DNA of 64,000 nucleotides from Ga0077555 sp963741565 (GCA_963741565.1 CAVUIK010000012.1:62001-126000), one strand, 5' to 3'; positions 17,790 to 26,859 are shown, numbered from the stretch's first letter. Made by a program: numbers and translations. The notes: generated by a model from the letters alone, not told the origin.

Positions 17790-17826
17790 CTCAGACCCGG
17801 TTCAGGGCGCGGATGGCAATCTGTGC
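17790..17826 (+). promoter_or_regulatory. Direct-repeat element shared with 13188-13226
   Basis: A degenerate half-site GCTCAG at 17789-17794 and GGTTCAG at 17799-17805 keep the 4-nt spacing seen at 13188. GCAATCTGTGC ends at 17826, and its distance from GGTTCAG is the same as in the other copy. It lies 31 nt before the paralogue's ATG. Confidence 0.5.
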
Positions 17827-17856
17827 GCATTGGAAACGTCCACACGGAGACTGACA

Positions 17857-18210
17857 ATGTCGATACTCAAGACTGCTGCGACCGCATTCGCCCTGTCGTT
17901 GACGGCTGCGACCGGAGCGCTAGCTCACGATACGCGCCCGATCGATCGTACGCAGGCATACCAGGAGCAACAGATCAATCAGGCACGGCGCACGGGCGAG
18001 TTGACCCGGCGGGAATATTACGCCCTGCAGAACGAGCAGGCGCGCATCGCCGAGTTGGAAGCGCAGGCCAAGCGCGATGGGGTCGTAACGGGGCGTGAAT
18101 ACCGCCAGATCCGCGAGGCGCAGACGGATGCCGCTCAGCACATCTATGTCGAGAGCCAAGACCGCCAGGTCAACTGGTGGCGCCGCTGGAAATCGCGGCA
18201 CGGCTACTGA
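17857..18210 (+). CDS. Small secreted charged helical protein, paralogue of 13294-13653
   Basis: Exported protein of 117 residues. The signal peptide is LKTAATAFALSLTAATGALA. The mature part carries AYQEQQINQARRTGELTRRE, LQNEQARIAELEAQAKRDG and REYRQIREAQTDAAQHIYVE, matching its paralogue along most of its length. It again ends in a Trp/Arg-rich tail (NWWRRWKSRHGY). Start ATG 17857 follows ACGGAGA. A GC hairpin (GGCGCGG at 18222-18228 with CCGCGCC at 18238-18244) lies between its stop and the convergent gene but has no T run. No known function. Confidence 0.87.
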   Translation: MSILKTAATAFALSLTAATGALAHDTRPIDRTQAYQEQQINQARRTGELTRREYYALQNEQARIAELEAQAKRDGVVTGREYRQIREAQTDAAQHIYVESQDRQVNWWRRWKSRHGY

Positions 18211-18277
18211 GCCGATCGCGGGGCGCGGCCACTAGGACCGCGCCTCGGCCATTTAGCACAGGCCGTCCTGTCGCCGT

Positions 18278-19339
18278 TCAGCTGCCGGGCAAGTCATGGA
18301 TTTCCGGCAGGTACATGTCTTTCCAGCTTGCTGGCTCGATCTTGATGCTGCCGATCCGGTGCATGAACTTGGCAACCTGGAGGCTTCCGTTCGGTGTCGC
18401 ACTGAAGACCATATCCGGCGCATCGAGGATTTTGAACAGGTTGTCGACGCCGCTCTTGTCGCCCGTCACGTCCGCATAAGTCTGCGCTGACTTTCGCCGG
18501 TCCGCATTGATCATTGCGATTGCTTCCTTGATTGCCTCGACGACGGCTTTCATCGTTTTGGGGTTGGCGTCTCGAAAGCTTTGCAGCGCCATGGTCACGC
18601 CGTTCGTACCGGGCCCGCCATAGACCTCATGCGACGTCAGGATCTTTCTGATCCCAGGTTGCTCCAAGGCGCGACGGTCGAACGGCGGTGCCGCAAAATG
18701 TGCGGTAATCTCACTGGCGCCTGAGAGGAGAGCTGCGAGCGCATCCGGATGGCCGCGCGAGATCGTCAGCGCATCGACCCGTTTGTGCTGGCCGACACCC
18801 CAGATTTTCTCGGCGGTCATTTGAAGAAGGATCGCCTGCGTCGAATTGAGGACGCCGGGAACCGCAATTTTGTCTTTCTCTGTGAAGTCTGCGATCGTCT
18901 TGACGTCAGGGTTCCGTGTCACGAGCACCAGCGGCACGGCGTTGAAGGCGGTTACGCCCATGACATTGGTGCTTCCACGCGTCCGTGCCCAAAGCGGCAG
19001 AAAGCTTGGAATGCCGGTCCCGGCGATGTCGACGCTCCCGGATAGCATCGAGTCCCGGATTGCGTCGTTGTTGGAGACCCGATTGACCGTGACTTTGGGT
19101 GGCGGCAGTCCGGCAGCCTGTGCATGCTTCTCGACAAGCTTCTCCCGTTCCATCACGGCGAACGCCAGAAACGTGAGGCCGGGGCCGATCGCGAAGCGCA
19201 CCTCGCTTGTCTCGGCCTGCGCGGGGCGCGGCAAGAAGAGCATCGATACAAGTGTCGACGAGATCAGAAGCGAGAGCGCGAAAACGGCTGCCCGGCCGAT
19301 ACAGGACGGGTGGGGCGTCGTCGAGCACAGGGTGCGCAT
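18278..19339 (-). CDS. Orphan ABC transporter substrate-binding protein, NMT1/SsuA-like
   Basis: Periplasmic binding protein of 353 residues with a long signal peptide (FALSLLISSTLVSMLFLPRPAQA). Family features include RFAIGPGLTFLAFAVMEREKL, VNRVSNNDAIRDSMLSGSVD, TRNPDVKTIADFTEKDKIAVP and FAAPPFDRRALEQPGIRKIL. Start ATG 19337-19339 is preceded by GGAGGAC. Binding proteins of this class deliver nitrate, taurine, sulfonates or thiamine precursors, but no permease or ATPase gene is adjacent, so the ligand is undetermined. It follows the carbamoyltransferase on the same strand after 92 nt, which may be coincidental. Confidence 0.88.
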   Translation of the reverse strand: MRTLCSTTPHPSCIGRAAVFALSLLISSTLVSMLFLPRPAQAETSEVRFAIGPGLTFLAFAVMEREKLVEKHAQAAGLPPPKVTVNRVSNNDAIRDSMLSGSVDIAGTGIPSFLPLWARTRGSTNVMGVTAFNAVPLVLVTRNPDVKTIADFTEKDKIAVPGVLNSTQAILLQMTAEKIWGVGQHKRVDALTISRGHPDALAALLSGASEITAHFAAPPFDRRALEQPGIRKILTSHEVYGGPGTNGVTMALQSFRDANPKTMKAVVEAIKEAIAMINADRRKSAQTYADVTGDKSGVDNLFKILDAPDMVFSATPNGSLQVAKFMHRIGSIKIEPASWKDMYLPEIHDLPGS

Positions 19340-19431
19340 GGGTGTCCTCCAGCTGAGACAAGTCGAATGCTGGAGAATGATAGCGTGTCCCGATCAGGCC
19401 GTCTCGCGCGCTGATAGTCACGCGGTTCGGC

Positions 19432-21273
19432 TCAGTCGAGGTCGAACTTGTCCTTGTAGTCGACGGCCAGCGCCGGGTCCTGTGCCGCCTTCGTCAGGAC
19501 GCAATCGCCGACCACCAGGGTCTCCATCTCGCAGCCCATGAAGCAGCGGAACGCATCTTCCGGGGTATTGACGATCGGTTCGCCGCGCACGTTGAAGCTG
19601 GTGTTGACCAGCACCGAGCAGCCGGTCCGCGCCTTGAAGCTTTGCAGCAGGTCGTAATACCGGGGGTTCGTCTCCTTGTGCACGGTCTGGATGCGCGCGG
19701 AATAATCGACGTGCGTGATCGCAGGAATGTCGGAGCGCGGCACATTGAGCTTCTCGATGCCAAAGAGTGCCTTCTGCTCGGCCGTCATGCTCTGGCGGCG
19801 ATTGCGCTGCACGTCGGCGACCATGAGCATGTAGGGGCTTTCGCGGTCGTGCTCGAAATAGGCATCGACATCCTCGGCGATCACCGACGGGGCGAACGGG
19901 CGGAAGCTCTCGCGGTACTTGATCTTCAGGTTGAGGTTCTTCTGCATCTCGGGATTGCGCGGATCGCCGAGGATCGAGCGCGCGCCGAGGGCTCGCGGCC
20001 CGAACTCCATGCGGCCCTGGAACCAGCCGACGGCATCGCCTTTGACGAGACTGTCGACGGTCTTGTCCATGAGGGTGCCATTGGCGTGAACCTCAAAGCG
20101 CGCGCCGGCCTTGGTGAGGCGGCTTTCGATTTCCGCCTGACTGTAGTCGGGGCCGAGATAGGAGCCCTGCATGGCGTCGAGTTTGCCGGTCTCGACGTGC
20201 CGCGGCTTGTTTAAATGCAGGTAGTAGGCCGCAAGCGCTGCGCCAAGCGCGCCGCCAGCATCGCCGGCCGCCGGCTGAACCCAGATATTCTTGAATGCGG
20301 AGTCACGCAGCACCTTGCCGTTGGCGACGCAGTTCAGCGCGACGCCGCCGGCCAGGCACAAGTTCGGGATGTTGTAGGTCTCAGCGAGATTGCGGGTCAT
20401 GCGCAGCATGACTTCCTCGGTAACCTTCTGCACTGACGCCGCGAGATCCATTTCGCGCTGTCCCATCCACTTCTCAGCATCGCGCGGCGGCGCGCCGAAC
20501 AGGCGATGGAACTTGTCGGTGGTCATGGTGAGACCGGTGGCATAGTTGAAGTAACTCTGGTCCAGCCAGAAGCTGCCATCGGGCTTCAGATCCATGATGT
20601 TGTCGAGGATCAGATCGACATATTTCGGCTCACCATAGGGCGCGAGGCCCATGACCTTGTACTCGCCGGAATTGACCTTGAAGCCGGTGTAGTAGGTGAA
20701 CGCCGAATAGAGCAGACCCAGCGAGTGCGGCCAGTGGATCTCCTTGACGGTCTCGAGCGTGTTGCCGCGACCGATGGCAACGGACGTCGTCGCCCATTCA
20801 CCGACGCCATCCATGGTGAGTACGACGGCTTCTTCATAGGGCGAGGGGAAGAAGGCGGATGCGGCGTGGCTCTGGTGATGCTCGGCAAAGAGCAGCTTCG
20901 CTTCGATGTTTTTGCCGCTGGCAGCAAAGGGTGTCAGGGCCTTCGTCAAATTGATCTTCTGAAACAATTTATCCTTGAGCCAGACCGGAAGCGCGACACG
21001 GAACGACTGATAGCCGCGCGGCGCGTTGCCGAGGTAGGTCTCGAGCAGCCGCTCGAATTTCAGCAGCGGCTTTTCGAAGAAGACGACGTGATCGACGGCG
21101 TCCAGGTCGCACTTGGCGGCGTCAAGGCAGTAGCGCACGGCATGCACTGGGAAGCGCGCATCGTGCTTCTTGCGCGAGAACCGTTCTTCCTGGGCAGCCG
21201 CCACGATGCGGCCGTCCTCGATCAGCGCGGCGGCACTGTCGTGGTAGTAGGCCGAGATGCCCAGAATACGCAT
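19432..21273 (-). CDS. Carbamoyltransferase, NodU/CmcH/SxtI family
   Basis: Enzyme of about 613 residues that transfers a carbamoyl group from carbamoyl phosphate to a hydroxyl of a small molecule or sugar. The start MRILGISAYYHDSAAAL at 21271-21273 is the universal N-terminus of this family. Inside are FAEHHQSHAASAFF (metal-binding HxxxH region), MDGVGEW and GVALNCVANGK. The C-terminal domain has GPRALGARSILGDPR and VNTSFNVRGEPIVNTPEDA. Directly upstream on the same strand are a DUF5989 microprotein and an SxtJ-like protein, the same three-gene association as sxtI-sxtJ-sxtK. No nodulation genes or glycosyltransferases are nearby, so the acceptor is unknown. Confidence 0.94.
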   Translation of the reverse strand: MRILGISAYYHDSAAALIEDGRIVAAAQEERFSRKKHDARFPVHAVRYCLDAAKCDLDAVDHVVFFEKPLLKFERLLETYLGNAPRGYQSFRVALPVWLKDKLFQKINLTKALTPFAASGKNIEAKLLFAEHHQSHAASAFFPSPYEEAVVLTMDGVGEWATTSVAIGRGNTLETVKEIHWPHSLGLLYSAFTYYTGFKVNSGEYKVMGLAPYGEPKYVDLILDNIMDLKPDGSFWLDQSYFNYATGLTMTTDKFHRLFGAPPRDAEKWMGQREMDLAASVQKVTEEVMLRMTRNLAETYNIPNLCLAGGVALNCVANGKVLRDSAFKNIWVQPAAGDAGGALGAALAAYYLHLNKPRHVETGKLDAMQGSYLGPDYSQAEIESRLTKAGARFEVHANGTLMDKTVDSLVKGDAVGWFQGRMEFGPRALGARSILGDPRNPEMQKNLNLKIKYRESFRPFAPSVIAEDVDAYFEHDRESPYMLMVADVQRNRRQSMTAEQKALFGIEKLNVPRSDIPAITHVDYSARIQTVHKETNPRYYDLLQSFKARTGCSVLVNTSFNVRGEPIVNTPEDAFRCFMGCEMETLVVGDCVLTKAAQDPALAVDYKDKFDLD

Positions 21274-21342
21274 GTACGGTTCAACCTTTCGCGGCAAATC
21301 GAGCGAGGAGGTGAGGCGGATCGGCCCGGTCCGCCTTCACGC

Positions 21343-21495
21343 TCAGAAGACGGTGTAGATGAAGGGTGCGATGGCCGAGCCTTGGGCGAGCAGCAGCAGA
21401 CCGCCGACGATCACCAGCATGGCGATGACGGGAAATAGCCACCACTTCTTGCGCGCGGTCATATAGGCAGCGAGTTCTCGGACGAGTGAGAGCAT
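21343..21495 (-). CDS. DUF5989 family membrane microprotein (SxtK-like)
   Basis: A 50-residue single-span protein. It begins MLSLVRELAAYMTARKKWWL, continues with a hydrophobic stretch (FPVIAMLVIVGGLLLLA), and ends AQGSAIAPFIYTVF. The GSA.APFIYT.F ending and the KKWWL.P segment are typical of DUF5989. It lies 69 nt before the carbamoyltransferase start and 72 nt after the SxtJ-like gene. Small proteins of this kind accompany NodU-type carbamoyltransferases in many genomes and probably support the enzyme at the membrane; that role is an inference. Confidence 0.87.
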   Translation of the reverse strand: MLSLVRELAAYMTARKKWWLFPVIAMLVIVGGLLLLAQGSAIAPFIYTVF

Positions 21496-21567
21496 GCGGA
21501 TCTCCGATTGAAACGGTTCGTGTCAAACTGAGGCGGGGTGCCTCGGGTTGGAGCAGGGGCAGGAGAG

Positions 21568-21981
21568 TCAGAATTGGTTGGTCATGGCGCTTTTCGCTTT
21601 CGGGTCCCGCTCGATCCAGTAGCTCTTGGCATCGGGCCGGCGCTTGAGCTGGAGCGGATCGCGGCGCAACTGCATGGCGAGTCCGAAGGGCACGATGGCG
21701 ACCAGGAACAGCACACCCATGATGATCGGGCTCATGATTTTGTTGAGCAGAACCGCGAATTTCATCCAGACGATGTTGAGCGGCCGCAGGATGTGTGGCG
21801 CCAGCAGGCTGATGGCGAGCAGCGCGGCAGCTATAGCAAGCGCGACCGTCAGGACTATGGAGTTCGAGCGCCAGAAGTAGGCGACGACCAGCGCGACGGC
21901 GGTGAACACCAGCCCCGTCGAGCGGTCTGGCGGCAAGGGCACGTCCTCGTGGGCGAAGTGCTCGTGAAAATTCTTGGCCAT
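21568..21981 (-). CDS. SxtJ-like membrane protein
   Basis: Integral membrane protein of 137 residues with at least three hydrophobic segments: LVFTAVALVVAYFW, VLTVALAIAAALLAISLL and IIMGVLFLVAIVPFGLAM. The SxtJ-family features are PLNIVWMKFAVLLNKIMSPI and the C-terminal LRRDPLQLKRRPDAKSYWIE. Start ATG 21979-21981 opens MAKNFHEHF. It is the first gene of the minus-strand trio with the DUF5989 protein and the carbamoyltransferase. Its biochemical role is unknown; the conserved C-terminal 'YW..R' tail is cytoplasmic by prediction. Confidence 0.88.
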   Translation of the reverse strand: MAKNFHEHFAHEDVPLPPDRSTGLVFTAVALVVAYFWRSNSIVLTVALAIAAALLAISLLAPHILRPLNIVWMKFAVLLNKIMSPIIMGVLFLVAIVPFGLAMQLRRDPLQLKRRPDAKSYWIERDPKAKSAMTNQF

Positions 21982-22292
21982 GTGGGTCCTGCGCTGACAT
22001 CCGCCACCAACAGGAGCGGATGATGCGGCCCGTGCAAAGGACATGCCGGAGGAAAACGCTGGGCTCTTGGATTGTCCGTGAGGGGCGCAAGCATGGTTTA
22101 CGCCGCGTTAACATGGTCCGTGCCAAGGTTCTGCCGTGGTTGGGCCATGCTGGCGGGGTAACGCTGGCGCCTGTGTGGTGGGATGCGACCGAGCGGGATG
22201 GGTGTCTCGCGCGGGTGCAGGAAGCGGGTTGCGTGTCGATGCGTGGTTGGGCGTTTGGTCCGCGGCGCCCTCAGGGCTGCGTGCGGTCGGTT
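21982..22292. other. 311-nt divergent intergenic region (SxtJ-like / rlpA)
   Basis: A plus-strand frame stays open across most of this region, but it has no convincing ribosome site or signal sequence. It would push the RlpA lipoprotein signal into the middle of a protein. I regard the region as promoter space for both divergent genes. I see no strong hairpin. Confidence 0.4.
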
Positions 22293-22991
22293 ATGATGCG
22301 GGTGGCGGCAGCAAAAGTGCCCGCGATCACGATGGCCATTGCGGTGACGGCGCTCGGGATCGCCGCCTGCTCACGGTCTGCTCCGACGTCCCATGGTGCT
22401 GTCAGCCGGCCAAGTGTGGATCCCAAGACCGGAACATCGCCGAGCCAGCGGATCGTCGAGGACGGCCGTCCGATTCCTAGGGGCGGCGGCGTCTACAAGG
22501 TGGGTACGCCCTATCAGATCTCCGGCCGCTGGTACACGCCGCAGGAAGAACCGTCCTATGACCGGGCGGGTGTCGCCTCCTGGTATGGAGATGACTTTCA
22601 TGGCCGCAAGACTGCCAACGGCGAGATCTATGACATGCGCGCACTGACAGCGGCGCATCCGACGCTGCCGATGCCGTCCTATGTCTGGGTGACGAACCTG
22701 GACAATGGACGAACGCTGCTGGTGCGGGTCAACGATCGCGGTCCTTATGCGCATGACCGGCTCATCGACCTGTCACGGGCGACCGCGCGGCTGCTAAGCT
22801 TCGAGGGTAAGGGCTTGTCCCGCGTCCGCGTGCGCTATGCCGGACCGGCGCCGCTTAACGGCGACGATCGCCGCGAGCAGACGTTTGCTCGCAGCCAGCC
22901 GTGGTACGGCATGGGCGAGCCGGCTATTGCGCAACGGCGATCGCCAATGATCCGGCCGATGGCGGCCGGCGCATCGCCGAGCCGTTGGTAA
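22293..22991 (+). CDS. rlpA: RlpA-like septal ring lytic transglycosylase, lipoprotein
   Basis: Outer-membrane lipoprotein of about 232 residues. The ATG at 22293 opens MMRVAAAKVPAITMAIAV followed by the lipobox LGIAAC. The double-psi beta-barrel domain is clear: GVASWYGDDFHGRKTANGE (with the active-site region), LPMPSYVWVTNLDNGRT and VRVNDRGPY with a catalytic aspartate. RlpA cleaves glycan strands lacking stem peptides at the septum. No SPOR domain follows; the C-terminus is about 50 residues of low complexity. Upstream in-frame starts exist but would bury the lipobox. Confidence 0.9.
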   Translation: MMRVAAAKVPAITMAIAVTALGIAACSRSAPTSHGAVSRPSVDPKTGTSPSQRIVEDGRPIPRGGGVYKVGTPYQISGRWYTPQEEPSYDRAGVASWYGDDFHGRKTANGEIYDMRALTAAHPTLPMPSYVWVTNLDNGRTLLVRVNDRGPYAHDRLIDLSRATARLLSFEGKGLSRVRVRYAGPAPLNGDDRREQTFARSQPWYGMGEPAIAQRRSPMIRPMAAGASPSRW

Positions 22992-22997
22992 GGGCCT

Positions 22998-23516
22998 TCA
23001 GCCGGCGGCAATGCCCTCGCGCACCAGCGCCTCCAGGTCCACTGGCGCCCGGCCCATGTTGAGCTGGCCGTCGGGCGTGCGCGGCCACTCGCTCTCCGGT
23101 TTGTCCCAGTAGAGCTCGACACCGTTGCCGTCGGGATCGTCGAGATAGAGCGCAATCGAGACGCCATGATCGGACGCGCCGGTTAGCTTTATGCCGGCGG
23201 CGACGACCCGTGCCAGCACTTTGCCAAGTTCGGCCCGGCTCGGGTAGAGAAGGGCGACGTGATAGAGGCCAGTGCTCGTCTTGGCTGGTGCTGTGCCGCC
23301 CGCGCTCTCCCATGTGTTGAGGGCGATGTGGTGATGATAGCCGCCTGCCGCTAGGAATACGGCACCTGGGCGGCGCTGCATCACCTCGAAACCCAGCACA
23401 TCCCGCCAGAAGCTGAGCCCGCGGTCGATATCGGCGACCTTGAGATGGACATGACCGATTCGGACACCGGGATGGCTGGGTTTCGGAGTGCCGGGTTCTG
23501 GAACGAGTTTCTGCAT
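22998..23516 (-). CDS. VOC family protein (glyoxalase / ring-cleavage dioxygenase fold, CatE-like)
   Basis: Cytoplasmic protein of 172 residues with the paired beta-alpha-beta metal site. Likely ligands lie in IGHVHLKVADIDRGLSFW near residue 22 and YHHHIALNTWES near 60, and again in LYHVALLYPS near 85 and GNGVELYWD with the terminal glutamate. Such proteins include glyoxalase I and catechol 2,3-dioxygenases. The 'NTWES' and 'ELYWDKP' features fit a short CatE-like branch. The start ATG 23514-23516 follows GAGGTC. It converges with rlpA, seven bases apart. The substrate is unknown. Confidence 0.87.
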   Translation of the reverse strand: MQKLVPEPGTPKPSHPGVRIGHVHLKVADIDRGLSFWRDVLGFEVMQRRPGAVFLAAGGYHHHIALNTWESAGGTAPAKTSTGLYHVALLYPSRAELGKVLARVVAAGIKLTGASDHGVSIALYLDDPDGNGVELYWDKPESEWPRTPDGQLNMGRAPVDLEALVREGIAAG

Positions 23517-23651
23517 AGGAATTGACCTCTTGTCGCGCGTATTCGCCGTGCTTCTAGTTAGTCGCCGCTGCATGTCCCGGCAAGCCGAAGTGGGTGTTAG
23601 ACTTAGGATCTGCTTCGTTTCACGAGAGTGTGATCAAGGAACCGATAGCCG

Positions 23652-24827
23652 ATGGCGACGGCGCTGTGTCGGGATTGCTGTTTGATGTTGGATGGGCGTC
23701 CGCCCGCGTGCCCGGATTGCGGCTCGGAGCGCATCGTGGCGCACCCGGAGCTCGTGCAGCTGACCATCGCGCACATCGACTGTGATGCCTTTTATGCCTC
23801 GGTCGAGAAGCGCGACCGGCCCGCTCTGCGCTATGAGCCGCTGATCGTCGGCCACCCGGGCGGGCGCGGGGTCGTGACGACGGCCTGTTATCTGGCCCGC
23901 AAATTTGGCGTGCGATCGGCGATGCCGATGTTCCAAGCTCTGGAGCGCTGCCCTGATGCCGTGGTGATTCCGCCGGACATGGCGAAGTACAAGGCTGTGA
24001 GCGCCGAGATCCGCGAGATTTTCAACGAGGCGACCGCGGTGATCGAGCCGGTTTCGCTCGATGAGGCCTACCTCGATTTGTCCTACGAGAACCGGGCCGC
24101 CGACATGAGTGCAGCGGAAGCGCTTGCGCTGATTTCGCACCGGATCGAGGTGGAGATCGGGATCACAGTGTCGATCGGACTGTCGGCGAATAAGTTTCTG
24201 GCGAAGCTCGCCTCCGAGTTACAGAAGCCTCGCGGCTACTCGGTCATCGGGCGGGCCGAGGCCAAAGCGTTCCTGACCGGCCTGTCGGTGCGCAAAATCA
24301 ATGGTGTCGGTGAGGTGATGGCTGGCCGCCTGGAAGCCGCGGGCATCGCCACGATTGGCGACCTGCAAAACCTGCCCGCGATGCAACTCGTCGCGCAATA
24401 CGGCAAGTTTGGCCGCCGCCTCGCGCGCTTTGCGCAGGGTGATGACGATCGCGAGGTGACGCCCGATCGCGAAACGAAAAGCATTTCGGCCGAGACGACG
24501 TTCCGGCGAGACACGGGCTCCTTGGACGAACTGGTCACGACCGTTCGCGCGTTGACCGAACGGGTGGCGGCCTCACTTGCACGGCGTGAGCTGGCAGGGC
24601 GCGCTGTCGTGGTGAAGCTCAAGACGTCGGACTTCCAGTTGCTGACGCGCAGCCGGCGGCTTGGCCGCGCGACGCAGCGTGCCGACGTGCTGCTCGAGGC
24701 GGCTTTGCCGTTAATCGAGAAGGAAGCGGACGGGCGCACGTTCCGCCTGATCGGCATCGGCGCTGACCAGCTGGTGCCGGCCGACAACGCCGATCCGCCC
24801 GACCTGTTCGGAAAGATCGGCAGCTGA
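23652..24827 (+). CDS. dinB: DNA polymerase IV with N-terminal zinc ribbon
   Basis: Y-family translesion polymerase of 391 residues. An N-terminal CRDC...CPDC module (residues 6-23) is typical of rhizobial-type DinB and probably binds zinc. The catalytic palm follows: AHIDCDAFYASVEKRD (first metal ligand and steric-gate region) near 40-55 and VSLDEAYLDLSYE near 133-145 (catalytic DE). The thumb has SIGLSANKFLAKLAS and INGVGEVMAGRL (helix-hairpin-helix), then the little-finger domain. The C-terminus PPDLFGKIGS may include a weak clamp-binding motif. Transcribed alone. Confidence 0.95.
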   Translation: MATALCRDCCLMLDGRPPACPDCGSERIVAHPELVQLTIAHIDCDAFYASVEKRDRPALRYEPLIVGHPGGRGVVTTACYLARKFGVRSAMPMFQALERCPDAVVIPPDMAKYKAVSAEIREIFNEATAVIEPVSLDEAYLDLSYENRAADMSAAEALALISHRIEVEIGITVSIGLSANKFLAKLASELQKPRGYSVIGRAEAKAFLTGLSVRKINGVGEVMAGRLEAAGIATIGDLQNLPAMQLVAQYGKFGRRLARFAQGDDDREVTPDRETKSISAETTFRRDTGSLDELVTTVRALTERVAASLARRELAGRAVVVKLKTSDFQLLTRSRRLGRATQRADVLLEAALPLIEKEADGRTFRLIGIGADQLVPADNADPPDLFGKIGS

Positions 24828-24933
24828 GGCCTGGCTGCGTTCACACTGTATATGGCTCCGCCAAGACGCGGCATCCGAAGGGCCAAGACAATCACGGCGC
24901 GGGCGCGCAAGTGGGCACCTGGAGCGCCAAGGA

Positions 24934-25678
24934 TTATTGCATATGCTGGCCGCCGTTGATGGCGATATTGGCGCCGGTGACGAAGGCGGCTTCCTCGGAG
25001 CAAAGGTAGATGATCAGGCCCGCGATCTCCTCGGGTTTGCCGAGGCGCGAGACGGGGATCTGCGGAATGATCTTGCCTTCGAGAACGTTGGCCGGGATGG
25101 CCGTCACCATTTTGGTGCCGATATAGCCGGGGGAGATCGTGTTAACCGTCACGCCTTTGCGTGCGGACTCGAGTGCCAGTGACTTCGTGAACCCGTGCAT
25201 GCCGGCCTTGGCGGCGGCATAGTTGGTCTGCCCGAAGGCTCCCTTCGAGCCGTTGACCGATGACACGTTGATGATGCGGCCCCAGCCACGCTCCATCATG
25301 CCGTCGTGCACCTGTTTGGCCATGTTGAAGGCGCTGTCGAGGTTGGTGTGCATCACCACGTCCCAGTCGGCCTTGGTCATACGTTTGAACGTCATGTCGC
25401 GGGTGATGCCGGCATTGTTGACCAGGATCTCCACTGGTCCGAGGTCCTTGACGACCTGTGCGACGCAGGCCTGGCAGGAACTCGTAGCTCGCCACGTCGC
25501 AGGGAAAAGCCCGGAATTCGTATCCGCGGCCCTTCATGTCACGCAGCCACTGGTCCGACGTCTTGTTCGACGGAGAGTAGGTCACGGCCACGCCATAGCC
25601 AGCGTCCGACATCTTGGTCGAGATGGTTTCGCCAAGACCGCCCATACCACCGGTGATTAATGCGACGCGTTTGCCCAT
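24934..25678 (-). pseudogene. phaB: Acetoacetyl-CoA reductase, broken by a +1 frameshift
   Basis: NADPH-dependent short-chain dehydrogenase of polyhydroxybutyrate synthesis, converting acetoacetyl-CoA to (R)-3-hydroxybutyryl-CoA. The start MGKRVALITGGMGGLGETIS at 25676-25678 holds the nucleotide-binding GGMGGLG. After FPCDVASYEF the frame breaks. The second half continues as ACVAQVVKDLGPVEILVNNAG with the catalytic NVSSVNGSKGAFGQTNYAAAK (Ser-Tyr-Lys). Removing one G of the pair at 25477-25478 restores 248 codons, the normal length. phaA is not adjacent. Given similar lesions elsewhere here, an error in the consensus is likely. Confidence 0.88.
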
Positions 25679-25832
25679 GTTGCTCTCCTTGTGACGATGC
25701 CTCAATGATGCGGTCAAGCTTAGCGCCGAATTCCGCGGATGGAACATGGCTTTCGATGCTGCAGGTGCACACAACGGTTGACGCCAGCCCTAGGTTCGGC
25801 CAGTTGGACGGCATGCCGTCGGGTCGTTAGAA

Positions 25833-26654
25833 GTGAGCCAGCCATTGAGTTCAATTATGCCAACGGAACCGCCAGCTCCCAAGACCGCTGCCCCGGACCA
25901 CCCGCGCGTCGCACTGTTCGTCACCTGTCTCGTTGATCTCCTCCGGCCATCCGTGGGTTTTGCAGCGGTGAAATTGCTCGAGCAGGCCGGCTGCCGGGTC
26001 GAGGTCCCTCAGGGCCAGACCTGTTGCGGTCAGCCCGGATACAACTCGGGCGACACCGCTACAGCCGCTGCGCTCGCCAAGCAGACGATCCGGGCGCTCG
26101 AACGGTTCGACTACATCGTCGTGCCGTCGGGATCGTGCGGCGGAATGTTGGGAAAACACTATCCGGAACTCCTGGCCAATGATCGCCAGTGGGCGGACCG
26201 CGCCAAGGCGTTCGCCGCCAAGGTCCACGAGTTGATCTCGTTCCTTGTCGATGTGCGCGGGATGACGCGGGTCGACGCGAAGCTCAACGCAAGCGTGACC
26301 TATCACGATAGCTGTTCGGGATTGCGCGAGCTTGGCATCAAGGAGCAACCGCGCACACTGCTCAGGAGCGTCGCGGGTCTTGAACTCGTCGAGATGGCCG
26401 ACTGCGAGATCTGTTGTGGCTTCGGCGGCACGTTCGCCGTGAAGTACAGCGATATTTCCAACGCCATGGTCGAGAAGAAGTGCGCCAACATCACCGAGGC
26501 GAAGACGGACCTCATTCTCGCGGGCGATCTCGGCTGCCTGATGAATATGGCGGGCAAGCTCCGTCGGGAAGGCCGCTCGGTGCAGGTGCGCCATGTTGCC
26601 GAGGTGCTGGCGGGCGAGTTGTCGGAGCCGCCGATCGCCGGGCCGCGGGAATAG
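25833..26654 (+). CDS. lutA: LutA-like (Fe-S)-binding oxidoreductase subunit
   Basis: Cytoplasmic protein of about 273 residues with two CCG domains that hold an iron-sulfur cluster: CGQPGYNSGD (in GQTCCGQPG) near residue 65 and CEICCGFGGTF near 190, plus VPSGSCGGML. Such proteins are the LutA/YkgE subunit of the LutABC L-lactate oxidation complex. The start may be GTG 25833 or ATG 25857; the latter still keeps the whole domain. The partner genes lutB and lutC follow at 27715 and 29142, but a porin-like gene and 200 nt of AT-richer sequence intervene. Confidence 0.88.
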   Translation: MSQPLSSIMPTEPPAPKTAAPDHPRVALFVTCLVDLLRPSVGFAAVKLLEQAGCRVEVPQGQTCCGQPGYNSGDTATAAALAKQTIRALERFDYIVVPSGSCGGMLGKHYPELLANDRQWADRAKAFAAKVHELISFLVDVRGMTRVDAKLNASVTYHDSCSGLRELGIKEQPRTLLRSVAGLELVEMADCEICCGFGGTFAVKYSDISNAMVEKKCANITEAKTDLILAGDLGCLMNMAGKLRREGRSVQVRHVAEVLAGELSEPPIAGPRE

Positions 26655-26859
26655 GGAATTGCGACTGCAGCCGGGATGATAGCGTTGATCGTCCTTTGAC
26701 CGTCGCGTGGCGCTACGGCACAGGAAATCATCAAACTGATAAGATCGAAATCGATTTAACGCGTAGTTATTTTTAAGCAATACCAACATGTTATCGCCCC
26801 ATTGTTTGAACAACTAGGGAGGCAGGCGATTGGGGGAGGACACACCAGGAGAGTGTCCA

